DNA of 64,000 nt from assembly GCA_041662605.1 (NCBI GenBank), contig JBAZSD010000018.1, positions 1 to 64,000 of the forward strand, given 5' to 3'. Position 1 is the first letter of the stretch. Each line of letters begins with the position of its first letter. The position numbers and the translations under genes are program-made. Shown here piece by piece: positions 8,902 to 16,374 of this stretch. Below the pieces are notes generated by a model. The model was not told the DNA's origin. It saw only the letters and a program-made list of their open reading frames with translations, and did not search any database. This DNA is from Desulfomonilaceae bacterium. Lineage in GTDB: Bacteria > Desulfobacterota > Desulfomonilia > Desulfomonilales > Desulfomonilaceae.

Positions 8902-10293
8902 TTATTTGAACTGATTTAGTATATCAGTTATCGTTTTGTCCATCTCTCTTAAAAGTGTGCGGCGTTCATTGGGTGATTTATAAATAACCGGCGCATATAT
9001 CTCGACATGAGCTTCGGTAAGTTTTTCATCTATTGAACGAAACAAAGTGGATTCCTCTTCAAACATCGTTGGTTTCGGAAGGCTACGGACGAGAATGGAA
9101 CCCTCATCGTTCCTTGACTGTTCCTTAACAGATTTAAACCTGTAAAAGTTAAGAATGACCGAGTAGGCGTCTCGAGATAACGAATCAAATGGATCCTTGA
9201 ATTCTTCTGGTATAATTTCATAGATGGCGGATTCCAGTTCAGCTCGTTTTTCCTGATTTTCGGGATTCTGGAGCTTTTCAATTTCATCTCGACTGTTGTC
9301 CGAGATCTCTTTTAGTGGCCTGCCATAAATCTTCTTCAGAAGATGTCTTTTCCGAAGGCGATCCAACAATTTATAGCAATAGGTTTCACGCAACTTTTCG
9401 CTGCAGAAATGATTCATAAACCTGGAATCATCCCATTGGATGTACTGGGTTCTAAATTCGGCGCTTCCGTCATAAGCATACAATTTATGAAGTTCTTGAA
9501 TGTGGTCTCGCTCAATTCCAATAGTTATCGCCCTCACGAGCATCTCGTCCGTTATGAGGCGGATTTTATGCCTGTAGACTTGGGTAGTCATATAGTACTT
9601 TGCCATGACAAACTGTTCAAGGGCATGTATGCCATCTTTCGATATCATGAGCTGAGCGGTTTGGTCGCCAGGATCGGTGAAAGCAATAAGGGCTCTATGC
9701 ATCTGTTCAACGTCGAAAATGCCATATTTTACGCCGCAATAATAACTGTCTCGGAGAAGATAATCCTGTTTGTCCGAATCTAAGGGCCCTGAGATCAAAG
9801 CTTTAAGTAAAGGATCATCATAACCCTTAGCCAGTAGTAAGGCAATTTTGTCACAATCGTCCTGACCTATAATACTTACCAGAGCAGGGTCCTTCCTAAT
9901 AAAATTCTGAGTCAATAGTTCATGAATATTTGTAACATTGGCTGCCGATGGTTGTGTAAAATGGTCTTTGTTGGCACAAATATCCAAAGCTTTTTCGGAA
10001 ACATGGGAAAAAGGACCGTGACCAATATCGTGGACTAATGCTGCGAGTCGTATAAGCTGCCGCTGCTCATCGTTCAATTTGAGCCGTATGGCCATCTTGC
10101 CCGCTAGATGAAAAACTCCCAGTGAATGTTCAAAGCGGGTGTGGTGAGCGCCGGGATAAACCAGATGGGCAAACGCAAGCTGGCGAATCCCCCTAAGCCT
10201 CTGAAATATTGGCGAATCTATAACTTTGGCTTCTTTAGAGTTGAGCCGAATGAAATCGTGAACCGGATCCCTTATTGCTCGTTCCCATGTCAT
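8902..10293 (-). CDS. HD-domain phosphohydrolase (YwfO/dGTPase-like, COG1078)
   Basis: The 463-residue protein belongs to the SAMHD1/dGTPase-like HD superfamily. Metal-binding motifs are visible: HHTRFEHSLGVFHLAGKM (His of motif I), LVHDIGHGPFSH (the HD doublet), and SGPLDSDKQDYLLRD (distal Asp). Members hydrolyse dNTPs or (d)GTP to nucleoside and triphosphate, and relatives restrict phages by dNTP depletion. Length is full and the start (MTWERAIRDPVHDFIRL) is the standard family N-terminus. It leads a two-gene unit with the YwgA-like gene. The biological role, nucleotide-pool control or defense, is not decided by the sequence. Confidence 0.85.
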   Translation of the reverse strand: MTWERAIRDPVHDFIRLNSKEAKVIDSPIFQRLRGIRQLAFAHLVYPGAHHTRFEHSLGVFHLAGKMAIRLKLNDEQRQLIRLAALVHDIGHGPFSHVSEKALDICANKDHFTQPSAANVTNIHELLTQNFIRKDPALVSIIGQDDCDKIALLLAKGYDDPLLKALISGPLDSDKQDYLLRDSYYCGVKYGIFDVEQMHRALIAFTDPGDQTAQLMISKDGIHALEQFVMAKYYMTTQVYRHKIRLITDEMLVRAITIGIERDHIQELHKLYAYDGSAEFRTQYIQWDDSRFMNHFCSEKLRETYCYKLLDRLRKRHLLKKIYGRPLKEISDNSRDEIEKLQNPENQEKRAELESAIYEIIPEEFKDPFDSLSRDAYSVILNFYRFKSVKEQSRNDEGSILVRSLPKPTMFEEESTLFRSIDEKLTEAHVEIYAPVIYKSPNERRTLLREMDKTITDILNQFK

Positions 10294-10459
10294 AAATATT
10301 TTCTTTAATCGATCAAGATATCATTTACAATATTTTTCAGGATCTGGAATTTACACCCTAGCCCCGCCCAAGTCTGAAATACCAAAAATTTCAGCTCTAG
10401 TATCTAAACTAATACCCGAGCAGTTAGAGTAGCCAAGGGAATCTTTGTATCCAGAGTTG

Positions 10460-10504
10460 TCTAACAAAATTAGACTTGACAATTTTATCCTCTACATTAG
10501 TAAT
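10460..10504 (+). promoter_or_regulatory. Promoter with upstream palindrome
   Basis: A consensus -35 box TTGACA lies at 10476-10481 with a -10-like TAGTAA/TAATAA about 16-19 bases on, just before the ATG at 10513. Directly upstream of the -35 box is the palindrome TCTAA-CAAAA-TTAGA (10460-10474). A near copy, GCTAA-ACAAAA-TTAGC, lies inside the coding region at 10596-10611. The pair looks like a two-site operator. No cognate regulator is identified. Confidence 0.45.
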
Positions 10505-10512
10505 AAATTGGC

Positions 10513-10875
10513 ATGAACGTAGTGGAAAAAGACCCTGCTGTGCAGGGCATGCTTAAAGATGAATACGAACGATGCCTGGATGTCCTTGATGTTTTGCTAA
10601 ACAAAATTAGCGGATACCCCAGAGGGGCCCTCAACTGTAGAAAGAAACATTACAAGGACAAACAATACGTGTACTATTACCTTGTATTGCGTGATGGAAA
10701 TAGAATTATCAACAGGCATGTAAAAGCGGAAGAACTGCCGGATCTTCAGAAAAAACTGGCAGAACGCAATAAATGTAAAAAGGAAATTCAAACTTATCGG
10801 AAACGTATTCTCTATCTAGAGAAACTTCTAAACGTGCCTCGTATACATGGAGTTACTCACGAACCTTCTGTTTAA
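10513..10875 (+). CDS. Small basic protein of unknown function (DUF6788-like pattern)
   Basis: A 120-residue, Lys/Arg-rich protein. The middle (YPRGALNCRKKHYKDKQYVYY) has the look of DUF6788-type small proteins (a 'RG.L....KC....G..H.P.Y' pattern) and the C-terminus is a likely coiled coil (ELPDLQKKLAERNKCKKEI). The function is unknown. It has its own promoter with a palindrome and ends just before the repeat that precedes the nucleotidyltransferase gene. The family match is weak. Confidence 0.5.
   Translation: MNVVEKDPAVQGMLKDEYERCLDVLDVLLNKISGYPRGALNCRKKHYKDKQYVYYYLVLRDGNRIINRHVKAEELPDLQKKLAERNKCKKEIQTYRKRILYLEKLLNVPRIHGVTHEPSV
10596..10611. repeat. Intragenic palindrome, second copy of upstream operator-like site
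   Basis: GCTAA-ACAAAA-TTAGC has perfect 5-bp arms and shares the ACAAAATTAG core with the palindrome at 10460-10474. A roadblock or looping operator is possible, but a 5-bp-arm palindrome in AT-rich coding DNA may also be coincidence. Confidence 0.35.
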
Positions 10876-10927
10876 AAAGGACTTCCCGATTCAGATCTAC
10901 AACCTGCTACGACTTTCACAGAAATTT

Positions 10928-10976
10928 ACTGTGAGCAAAGCCATGAAAATTGAATCCATCAAGTTGAAGAACTTCG
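10928..10976 (+). repeat. Copy A of the AAA ATPase 5' end
   Basis: This stretch matches the start region of the intact ATPase gene (11715-11763) closely, with only a handful of substitutions over about 49 bases, including the preceding GAGCAAA and the codons for MKIESIKLKNF. It then runs directly into the ATG of the nucleotidyltransferase gene at 10982. It looks like the 5' stump of a second ATPase gene whose remainder was deleted. Confidence 0.7.
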
Positions 10977-10981
10977 AGACC

Positions 10982-11272
10982 ATGAATCCGGAAAACATCC
11001 TTAAGACCCTGGAAGAAAACAGGGACACAATCCTCAGTTTTGGGGTTCGTCAACTTGGTGTATTTGGTTCATGCGCCAGAGGCGAACAGGCTGAGACCAG
11101 TGATCTGGATTTTCTTGTTGAATTTGTTGACCCAACGTTTGACAATTATTTTGACCTAAAATTCTTTTTGGAAAAACTATTTGATTCCCATGTGGATCTG
11201 GTCATTAAGGACACCATTAAACCCAGGATACGTTCGACTATCCTTGCGGAGACAGTTTATGCGGGATTATAG
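10982..11272 (+). CDS. MntA-type nucleotidyltransferase antitoxin
   Basis: About 96 residues from ATG 10982 form a minimal nucleotidyltransferase: GVFGSCARGEQAETSDLDFLVEF carries the GSxxRGE and DxD motifs, and a third acidic residue follows in HVDLVIKD. MntA proteins neutralise the HEPN RNase HepT by adding AMP to it. The frame also opens farther upstream (10847), but that part crosses the ATPase-derived repeat, so the internal start is preferred. Its ATG-overlapping neighbour is a HepT gene that has lost its catalytic middle, so this antitoxin now has no local partner. Another HEPN gene sits at 16.9 kb. Confidence 0.75.
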   Translation: MNPENILKTLEENRDTILSFGVRQLGVFGSCARGEQAETSDLDFLVEFVDPTFDNYFDLKFFLEKLFDSHVDLVIKDTIKPRIRSTILAETVYAGL

Positions 11273-11472
11273 ACTGTACCGTATGGAATGCGATTCAGGA
11301 AAAAATACCCACACTGGAAGAACAGACCCAAAAGGTATTGGATGAAAAAATGAAACAACATCAGATGGTTGAACAAGGGCATTTTGCGTTAACGAAGAAC
11401 ATAGTAGCTCATGAAATTTTTTATTGTGGCGAATTCGCCGTAATTAAAAATCAAGCAGGCTTAAACAGCTAG
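11259..11472 (+). pseudogene. HepT HEPN toxin with internal deletion
   Basis: The ATG at 11259 overlaps the MntA-like stop and begins MRDYRLY, the typical HepT N-terminus, but the frame then becomes nonsense and ends. In another frame, from about 11275 to a TAG at 11470-11472, the sequence reads TVWNAIQEKIPTLEEQTQKVL, the typical HepT C-terminus, followed by unrelated residues. The central portion, including the R-x4-6-H RNase motif, is gone. The gene is dead; the deletion is directly visible as the frame and homology jump. Confidence 0.65.
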
Positions 11473-11714
11473 AAAAGAGGTGTCAAGGAGTGGGGGGTGG
11501 CAACCAATGCCATTGTGGACAAAAACGACTGGAAGATGCGGGTGGACATACGCCCACAAGGATTAAAAAAAACCAAAGTTGCTACTCGACCGATAAAGAA
11601 CCATGGATAATTATTTTTCCGGGATTAAATTACAATTTTTATATAATAGTCATAGTGTCTTATTGGGTAACACCCTTGAACAATAGATGGCAACCATGTC
11701 GGCAACGAGAACGG

Positions 11715-11763
11715 ACTGCGAGCAAAACCATGAAAATAGAATCCATTAAATTGAAGAACTTTA
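11715..11763 (+). repeat. Copy B: 5' end of the intact AAA ATPase gene
   Basis: This is the reference copy of the repeat. Its core 11720-11746 (GAGCAAAACCATGAAAATAG... ) is identical over 27 bases to 14901-14927, and 11715-11763 matches 10928-10976 with few substitutions. Copies B and C bracket the ATPase, DUF4276 and Fic genes as direct repeats about 3.2 kb apart. Confidence 0.75.
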
Positions 11764-12917
11764 AGGCCTTCAAAGACGCAGAAATGAAGAACATCCCAAA
11801 CTTTTGCGTAGTTGTGGGAGCTAACGGGAGCGGTAAATCTACGTTATTCTCTTTATTTGGGTTTCTGCGTGATGCGCTCCAATCCAATGTAACGACGGCC
11901 CTAGCCAAATTGGGCGGAAGTAGGGGCTTCCAGGAGGTTCGCAGCCGTAACTCGACGGGTCCGATCAGTATAGAATTGAAATATCGCCGGGAGCAGGAAG
12001 CTCCTTTGGCGACATATATCCTAGAGATCGATGAGCAGAATGGTCGTGCAATAATAACAAAGGAAGTTCTTCAATACCGTAGAGGCAGCAAAGGCAAGCC
12101 GTGGCATTTTCTTAAGTTTTCGTCAGGAGCTGGCACTGCCGTCACAAACGAAATGGAAAGTGTCGAGAAAGAAAGTGATTTAAAACGGGAAGAACAAAAA
12201 CTCAAGTCTCCCGATATCCTGGCCATCAAGGGTCTGGCTCAGTTTGAACGTTTCCCTGCTGTGGTAGCGTTAGGTGATCTTATTGAAAACTGGCATATAT
12301 CTGATTTTCACATCAGCAAAGCCAGACCGGAACATGAAGCCGGCTATGCGGAACACCTGTCTCGTGAGGGCGAAGATCTCTCACTCGTTATTCAGTATCT
12401 ATACGATCAGCATAAAGAAATCTTTGATGACATTCTTGAAAAACTAAAAGATCGTGTTCCGGGAATAACAAACGTTGAGTCAAAAACTACCGAAGAAGGG
12501 CGGGTATTGCTCAAATTTCAGGATGGCTCTTTTGAGGACCCTTTTCTTGCTCGATATGTCTCTGATGGTACCATAAAAATGTTGGCCTATCTGACTTTGC
12601 TATATGACCCGAAACCTCACCCGCTTCTGTGTGTAGAAGAACCTGAAAACCAGTTGTATCCTAAACTGCTTTGGGAACTAGCGGAAGAATTCAGGAACTA
12701 CGCAAACCGAGGCGGGCAGGTTTTTGTTTCGACCCACTCTCCTGATTTCTTGAACGCAGTCCAACTTGAAGAAGTATTCTGGTTAATCAAACAAAATGGT
12801 TACACCAAGATTAAGCGTGCCCGGGATGATGCGCAAATTGCCGAATACATGGCTGATGGCGCCGAAAGGATGGGTTATCTCTGGCAGGAAGGCCTGTTTG
12901 AAGGAGTTAACCCGTGA
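11730..12917 (+). CDS. AAA_21/OLD-like ATPase of a two-gene defense-type module
   Basis: The 395-residue ATPase has Walker A GANGSGKS (residues 30-37), an ABC-type Walker B (LLCVEEPENQLYP) and the H-loop VFVSTHSPDF. It belongs to the ABC/SMC-like class of OLD, RloC and AriA. Start choice: the open frame reaches back to 11490, but MKIESIKLKNFKAF is the universal N-terminus of this class and lies at 11730. It overlaps the DUF4276 gene by four bases (ATGA), so the two proteins are translationally coupled. By analogy with PARIS (AriA ATPase and AriB effector) the ATPase would sense infection and hold or release its partner; that is inference. Confidence 0.8.
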   Translation: MKIESIKLKNFKAFKDAEMKNIPNFCVVVGANGSGKSTLFSLFGFLRDALQSNVTTALAKLGGSRGFQEVRSRNSTGPISIELKYRREQEAPLATYILEIDEQNGRAIITKEVLQYRRGSKGKPWHFLKFSSGAGTAVTNEMESVEKESDLKREEQKLKSPDILAIKGLAQFERFPAVVALGDLIENWHISDFHISKARPEHEAGYAEHLSREGEDLSLVIQYLYDQHKEIFDDILEKLKDRVPGITNVESKTTEEGRVLLKFQDGSFEDPFLARYVSDGTIKMLAYLTLLYDPKPHPLLCVEEPENQLYPKLLWELAEEFRNYANRGGQVFVSTHSPDFLNAVQLEEVFWLIKQNGYTKIKRARDDAQIAEYMADGAERMGYLWQEGLFEGVNP

Positions 12918-13492
12918 CAAAAACTGTGGTTTTTCTTGTTGAAGAACCTTCAGCGGAACAAATGCTAGCGGCTCTAATGCCGCGACTTCTGGAGACGACG
13001 GGAAACTCCAATAATGTGGCTTACAAGGTCCTGGTATTCCAAGGTAAAAGTGACCTTGAAAAGAAACTGTGCAGAAGACTCAAGGGTTGGCGCAAACCGG
13101 CAAGTCGTTTTGTAATTATCCGGGATCAGGACTCAGGCGATTGCCGGGTGATTAAAGAAAAGTTACTACAGCTATGTCAGGCAGCGGGGAAATCTGATTG
13201 CTTGGTCCGTATAGCTTGCCACGAACTGGAAAGCTTCTACTTGGGTGACCTGGCTGCAGTTGAAGCCGGTCTTTCCCTAAATGGTTTGAGTCAGCGACAA
13301 CGTCAGAAGAAATACAGGACTCCGGATAGTGTCGCTAGTCCTTCCCAGGAATTGATTCGAATTACGGGGAGGCGTTATCAAAAGGTTGCCGGTTCACGCG
13401 CTATTTCGCGTCATCTGGATCTGGATAACAATAAGTCTCACAGTTTTAATGTTCTGATTGAAGGAATAAAGCGTCTGATCGAGGATAAATGA
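12914..13492 (+). CDS. DUF4276 TOPRIM-like partner of the ATPase
   Basis: The 192-residue protein fits DUF4276: an acidic N-terminal motif (FLVEEPSAEQML), an Asp pair in IIRDQDSGDC and the HELESFYLGD segment. These form a TOPRIM-like metal site as in OLD-family nucleases and the AriB effector of PARIS. The usual family N-terminal 'VEGxTE' is here VEEPSAE. The start overlaps the ATPase stop by four bases. A nuclease effector released by the ATPase on phage attack is the likely role, inferred from family and layout. Confidence 0.75.
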   Translation: MTKTVVFLVEEPSAEQMLAALMPRLLETTGNSNNVAYKVLVFQGKSDLEKKLCRRLKGWRKPASRFVIIRDQDSGDCRVIKEKLLQLCQAAGKSDCLVRIACHELESFYLGDLAAVEAGLSLNGLSQRQRQKKYRTPDSVASPSQELIRITGRRYQKVAGSRAISRHLDLDNNKSHSFNVLIEGIKRLIEDK

Positions 13493-13608
13493 TTGGGTAC
13501 CGCGTAGATCGAGCGCCGCAGCTTGAAGATCAACCTTGTAATTAGTCAAGCTGGATTTAAGCATCGATGCCCTCACAACCATAAAACCTGTTCCATTCGG
13601 AAATTTCA

Positions 13609-13670
13609 CTATTAAAAAACTAGCCGCCATGTTTTAATAGTTGGGAAGCCTATTAAAGACCTCTTTAATA
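13609..13670. promoter_or_regulatory. Double palindrome upstream of fic (candidate autoregulatory operator)
   Basis: Two perfect inverted repeats share the half-site TATTAAA: CTATTAAAA (13609-13617) with TTTTAATAG (13632-13640), and TATTAAAG-ACCT-CTTTAATA (13651-13670). The second ends 13 bases before the Fic ATG, where a bound repressor would block transcription or translation. The Fic protein carries a C-terminal winged helix, so autoregulation is a natural guess. Confidence 0.6.
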
Positions 13671-13683
13671 ACGGAGCGGCACA

Positions 13684-14838
13684 ATGAATCGCGGTCTTCA
13701 AGGACGCAAGGTACGCCAAACCACAGCCTCTGAGCCATTCGAGGCTCTTGTCCCGTTTCCTCTACCACCAGACCCACCTCTGGAAGTTGACCTGGATCTT
13801 CTGGAGCGAGCCAACCGGGCGGTGGGGCGTCTCGATGCCCTCACGCTGTTTCTCCCAGACCCTTCCCTCTTTCTGTATTTCTATGTCAGAAAGGAAGCGG
13901 TTGTTTCTTCTCAAATTGAGGGAACCCAGTCCTCACTGTCCGACCTCCTGCTGCATGAGTACGACAAAGTACCGGGAGTCCCGATGAAAGACGTGGAGGA
14001 AGTATCGCAATACGTGGCGGCGCTCAACCACGGGTTGGAACGCTTGAGAGGTGGTTTTCCTCTTTCATTGAGGTTGATACGCGAGATTCACGGCATACTT
14101 CTCTCCAAGGGACGGGGCAGTACGCAAAGCCCCGGTGAATTCAGAAAGTCGCAAAACTGGATCGGGGGAACCCGCCCGGGTAATGCGAGATTCGTTCCGC
14201 CTCCACCCGAACATCTGATGGCATGTATGGGCGCCCTGGAAAAGTTCCTTCACGCTCAACCTGCCGGCATCCCGTTGCTTCTCAAAGCAGCTCTCAGCCA
14301 TGTTCAATTTGAAACCATTCACCCGTTCCTCGACGGCAATGGACGCCTTGGGAGGCTTCTGATCACGTTATTGCTCTGTATAGAAGGCGCTCTTTCCGAA
14401 CCGCTTCTTTACCTGAGTCTCTATTTCAAGGAGCATCGGGACACCTACTACGATTTGTTGCAGAGAGTCCGGATTGAGGGGGATTGGGAAGCTTGGACGG
14501 CTTTCTTTCTGGAGGGAGTGATCGAAACATCGGAGCAAGCCGTTAAAACTGCGCAACGGATCACGAATCTCTTTGCCCGCGACCGATCCGGTATTGAGAA
14601 GATGGGACAGGCAGCCGGGAATGTCTCGCGAGTCCACTCCTATCTTCAGAAGAAGCCGGTTCTGGAAATTCCCAGAACCTCGAAGGAGATCGGAATATCT
14701 CAGCCGACGGTAACATCTGCTTTGAAGAGGTTGGAAGAAATCGGAATAGTAAAGGAGATTACCGGCATGGCCAGAGACAGGATATACGTTTACAGGGAAT
14801 ATCTCGATATTCTTGGGGAAGGGACTCAGCCTCTATGA
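13684..14838 (+). CDS. fic: Fic-domain AMP-transferase with N-terminal inhibitory motif and C-terminal winged helix
   Basis: The 384-residue protein has the Fic active site HPFLDGNGRLGR (His213), which moves AMP from ATP to a hydroxyl on a target protein. SSQIEGT near residue 79 is the (S/T)xxxE(G/N) inhibitory motif, making it a class II self-inhibited Fic. Residues about 310-375 (SRVHSYLQKK..., SKEIGISQPTVTSALKRL) form a winged helix-turn-helix. GGAGCGG precedes the ATG. Upstream lies the TATTAAA double palindrome; downstream a direct repeat of the ATPase 5' end closes the block. Targets cannot be told from sequence. Confidence 0.9.
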   Translation: MNRGLQGRKVRQTTASEPFEALVPFPLPPDPPLEVDLDLLERANRAVGRLDALTLFLPDPSLFLYFYVRKEAVVSSQIEGTQSSLSDLLLHEYDKVPGVPMKDVEEVSQYVAALNHGLERLRGGFPLSLRLIREIHGILLSKGRGSTQSPGEFRKSQNWIGGTRPGNARFVPPPPEHLMACMGALEKFLHAQPAGIPLLLKAALSHVQFETIHPFLDGNGRLGRLLITLLLCIEGALSEPLLYLSLYFKEHRDTYYDLLQRVRIEGDWEAWTAFFLEGVIETSEQAVKTAQRITNLFARDRSGIEKMGQAAGNVSRVHSYLQKKPVLEIPRTSKEIGISQPTVTSALKRLEEIGIVKEITGMARDRIYVYREYLDILGEGTQPL

Positions 14839-15353
14839 GCTGGTTAGCGGATTCCGGTATTCATCATTGCGAGATATGAGGTTAATAGGCCGTCAATTGA
14901 GAGCAAAACCATGAAAATAGAATCCATAGCCCCCGTCACTATACAGGAACACCAATTACTGTGTAGTTTTGTGAAGTTTTATAAATGGGTTAAATTACTA
15001 ATATAATTAACTAAAGTTTCCATTTGTTTAGTTTTTATTATAATTCCTTTAACGCGGGAGAAATATAATTTGTAAAAGAAAGGTTAATTTACCAAATAAA
15101 AATTAATGGTATATAAGAGAATCTAAAAAATCTTCAAAAACTACACAAAATAGCGTTAAGGATAATGATAACAAAGAATTGGGAGTGTCAGAAAATTACA
15201 CAAAAAATTCACACTCAAAACTAAGTATAGTAATATCAGTTAGTTGTCCGCCAGGAAATTACGCGGAAAACTGCCCGAACCGCATCAGGCCAATAGTCCA
15301 TTCCTCTCCCGGCAGATCCAACTGGGGGGATGACGTTTTGCAACCACTTCGAG
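14839..15353. other. AT-rich non-coding stretch with inverted repeats
   Basis: About 515 bases without a convincing gene; 14940-15240 is strongly AT-rich. TGTGTAGTTTT (14960-14970) and its complement AAAACTACACA (15137-15147) form a long-range inverted repeat, extended imperfectly by GAAG/CTTC. A further GAGTGT...ACACTC pair flanks ATTACACAAAAAATT at about 15182-15214. The stretch could be a MITE-like or element-end remnant, or an AT-rich insertion target. No RNA family is recognised. Confidence 0.45.
14901..14927 (+). repeat. Copy C: 27-bp exact repeat of the ATPase 5' end
   Basis: GAGCAAAACCATGAAAATAG plus the next seven bases are identical to 11720-11746. Identity ends abruptly after ...GAATCCAT. 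Together with copy B it brackets the ATPase-DUF4276-Fic block as a direct repeat. Confidence 0.75.
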
Positions 15354-16199
15354 TTATTGACCGTGAGTAATGGCGATCTTTTCGAACATTACAGCGAGCC
15401 CGGTAACGATCCTGTAAATTGAATCGATCGTCAGATTGTCCTCGGCAGTGTCGTCAAAGAATAGATTCAATGATGATTCCAGGGCTCCATCGGGTTTCCA
15501 GTAACAGATGAGTATTGGTATCCTGGGCAAGGGATGCAAAACTACAGCGATGTCCGAATTAAAAGCGCTCGGGGCAGGTTTGGCGCTGAAAATCTGTACC
15601 ATGAATTCGAACATGTCAGAGTGGGCGTCGGCTATCTGTTTCAGTGGCTTTTCGCAGCGCTGTCCAAAAAGACCGGCCCATACGGCTCCATTCTTTAGTT
15701 CGCGTAATGGTACCCAGTTTCCGGAAATTGGCTTACCGGCGCAGGATATCACGTAATCCAGGATTGGTGTCGTGACCCATCTATGCACATGGCAATCTGA
15801 TGTGACATTTCCCCTGGGATCAACGTGAAAATCCTTACCAAGCGATTTAAGCGTCAGCGTCTCGCCTGAAAACTGACCGCCCAGCCGTTCGGCGGAAGAG
15901 GCAAGATCCACTTCAGCGACTTTTTCTTTTAACCGGGTAAATTCACGGTCCTCGTCAGAGTCCGATTCCCGGGAATCAGAGTTGCAATGGCTGAACGATT
16001 CGAGGATGGCTTCATCGACATGAGGACATTCCTTGAGGCTCTTTTCCCCCTTAAATACTGCGGCGGCGAAGGCCAGGCACGTTGGAACGCGACAGTCCCG
16101 GCAATTGTTCCTCGGCAGTACCTTGAAAATTTCCATGGCGTTTTTCAATTGAACCATTTCCTTACAGATTGTCTGGCATATTCTTAAAGCAACATACAT
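15354..16199 (-). CDS. Fe-S cluster protein with DUF3786
   Basis: Up to 281 residues. The N-terminus holds a four-cysteine motif (NNCRDCRVPTCLAF..., then KECPH) like the [4Fe-4S] domain of corrinoid/acetyl-CoA-pathway proteins, followed by a DUF3786 domain (GNWVPLRELKNGAVW, IPILICYWKPDGA). Such proteins are typical of anaerobes, and their role is unknown; corrinoid or one-carbon chemistry is a guess from the Fe-S domain. The start is uncertain: Met15 (16157) and Met22 (16136) are alternatives, and no strong ribosome-binding site decides. It separates the defense island from the remnants downstream. Confidence 0.75.
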   Translation of the reverse strand: MYVALRICQTICKEMVQLKNAMEIFKVLPRNNCRDCRVPTCLAFAAAVFKGEKSLKECPHVDEAILESFSHCNSDSRESDSDEDREFTRLKEKVAEVDLASSAERLGGQFSGETLTLKSLGKDFHVDPRGNVTSDCHVHRWVTTPILDYVISCAGKPISGNWVPLRELKNGAVWAGLFGQRCEKPLKQIADAHSDMFEFMVQIFSAKPAPSAFNSDIAVVLHPLPRIPILICYWKPDGALESSLNLFFDDTAEDNLTIDSIYRIVTGLAVMFEKIAITHGQ

Positions 16200-16275
16200 G
16201 CATAAGCTGCCCTAGAACAAATAAACACGAATCAGCGGAAGACAAGGCAAACAACCGGGCTACAATTACGGAAAG

Positions 16276-16374
16276 GTAAAGCGCTTTAAGGCTTTCAACA
16301 ATGCGGAAATGAAAATCCGCTCAACTCATAAATTTGTTAATGAACGGGGTATGACTGGCCAATACTATTCATGA
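16276..16374 (+). pseudogene. Copy D: remnant of an ATPase N-terminus
   Basis: The frame reads VKRFKAFNNAEMK, clearly related to LKNFKAFKDAEMK of the intact ATPase; DNA identity over 16279-16313 is about 28 of 35 bases. It stops at 16372-16374 and has no Walker motif. It represents a more diverged copy of the gene start than copies A and C. Confidence 0.5.

Noticed and set aside
13394..13630. 78-codon minus-strand frame before fic
   Set aside because: Antisense to the end of the DUF4276 gene and across the operator region; no family pattern.
15179..15370. 63-codon plus-strand frame in the AT-rich gap
   Set aside because: Crosses into the 3' end of the DUF3786 gene, no ribosome-binding site and no recognisable sequence.
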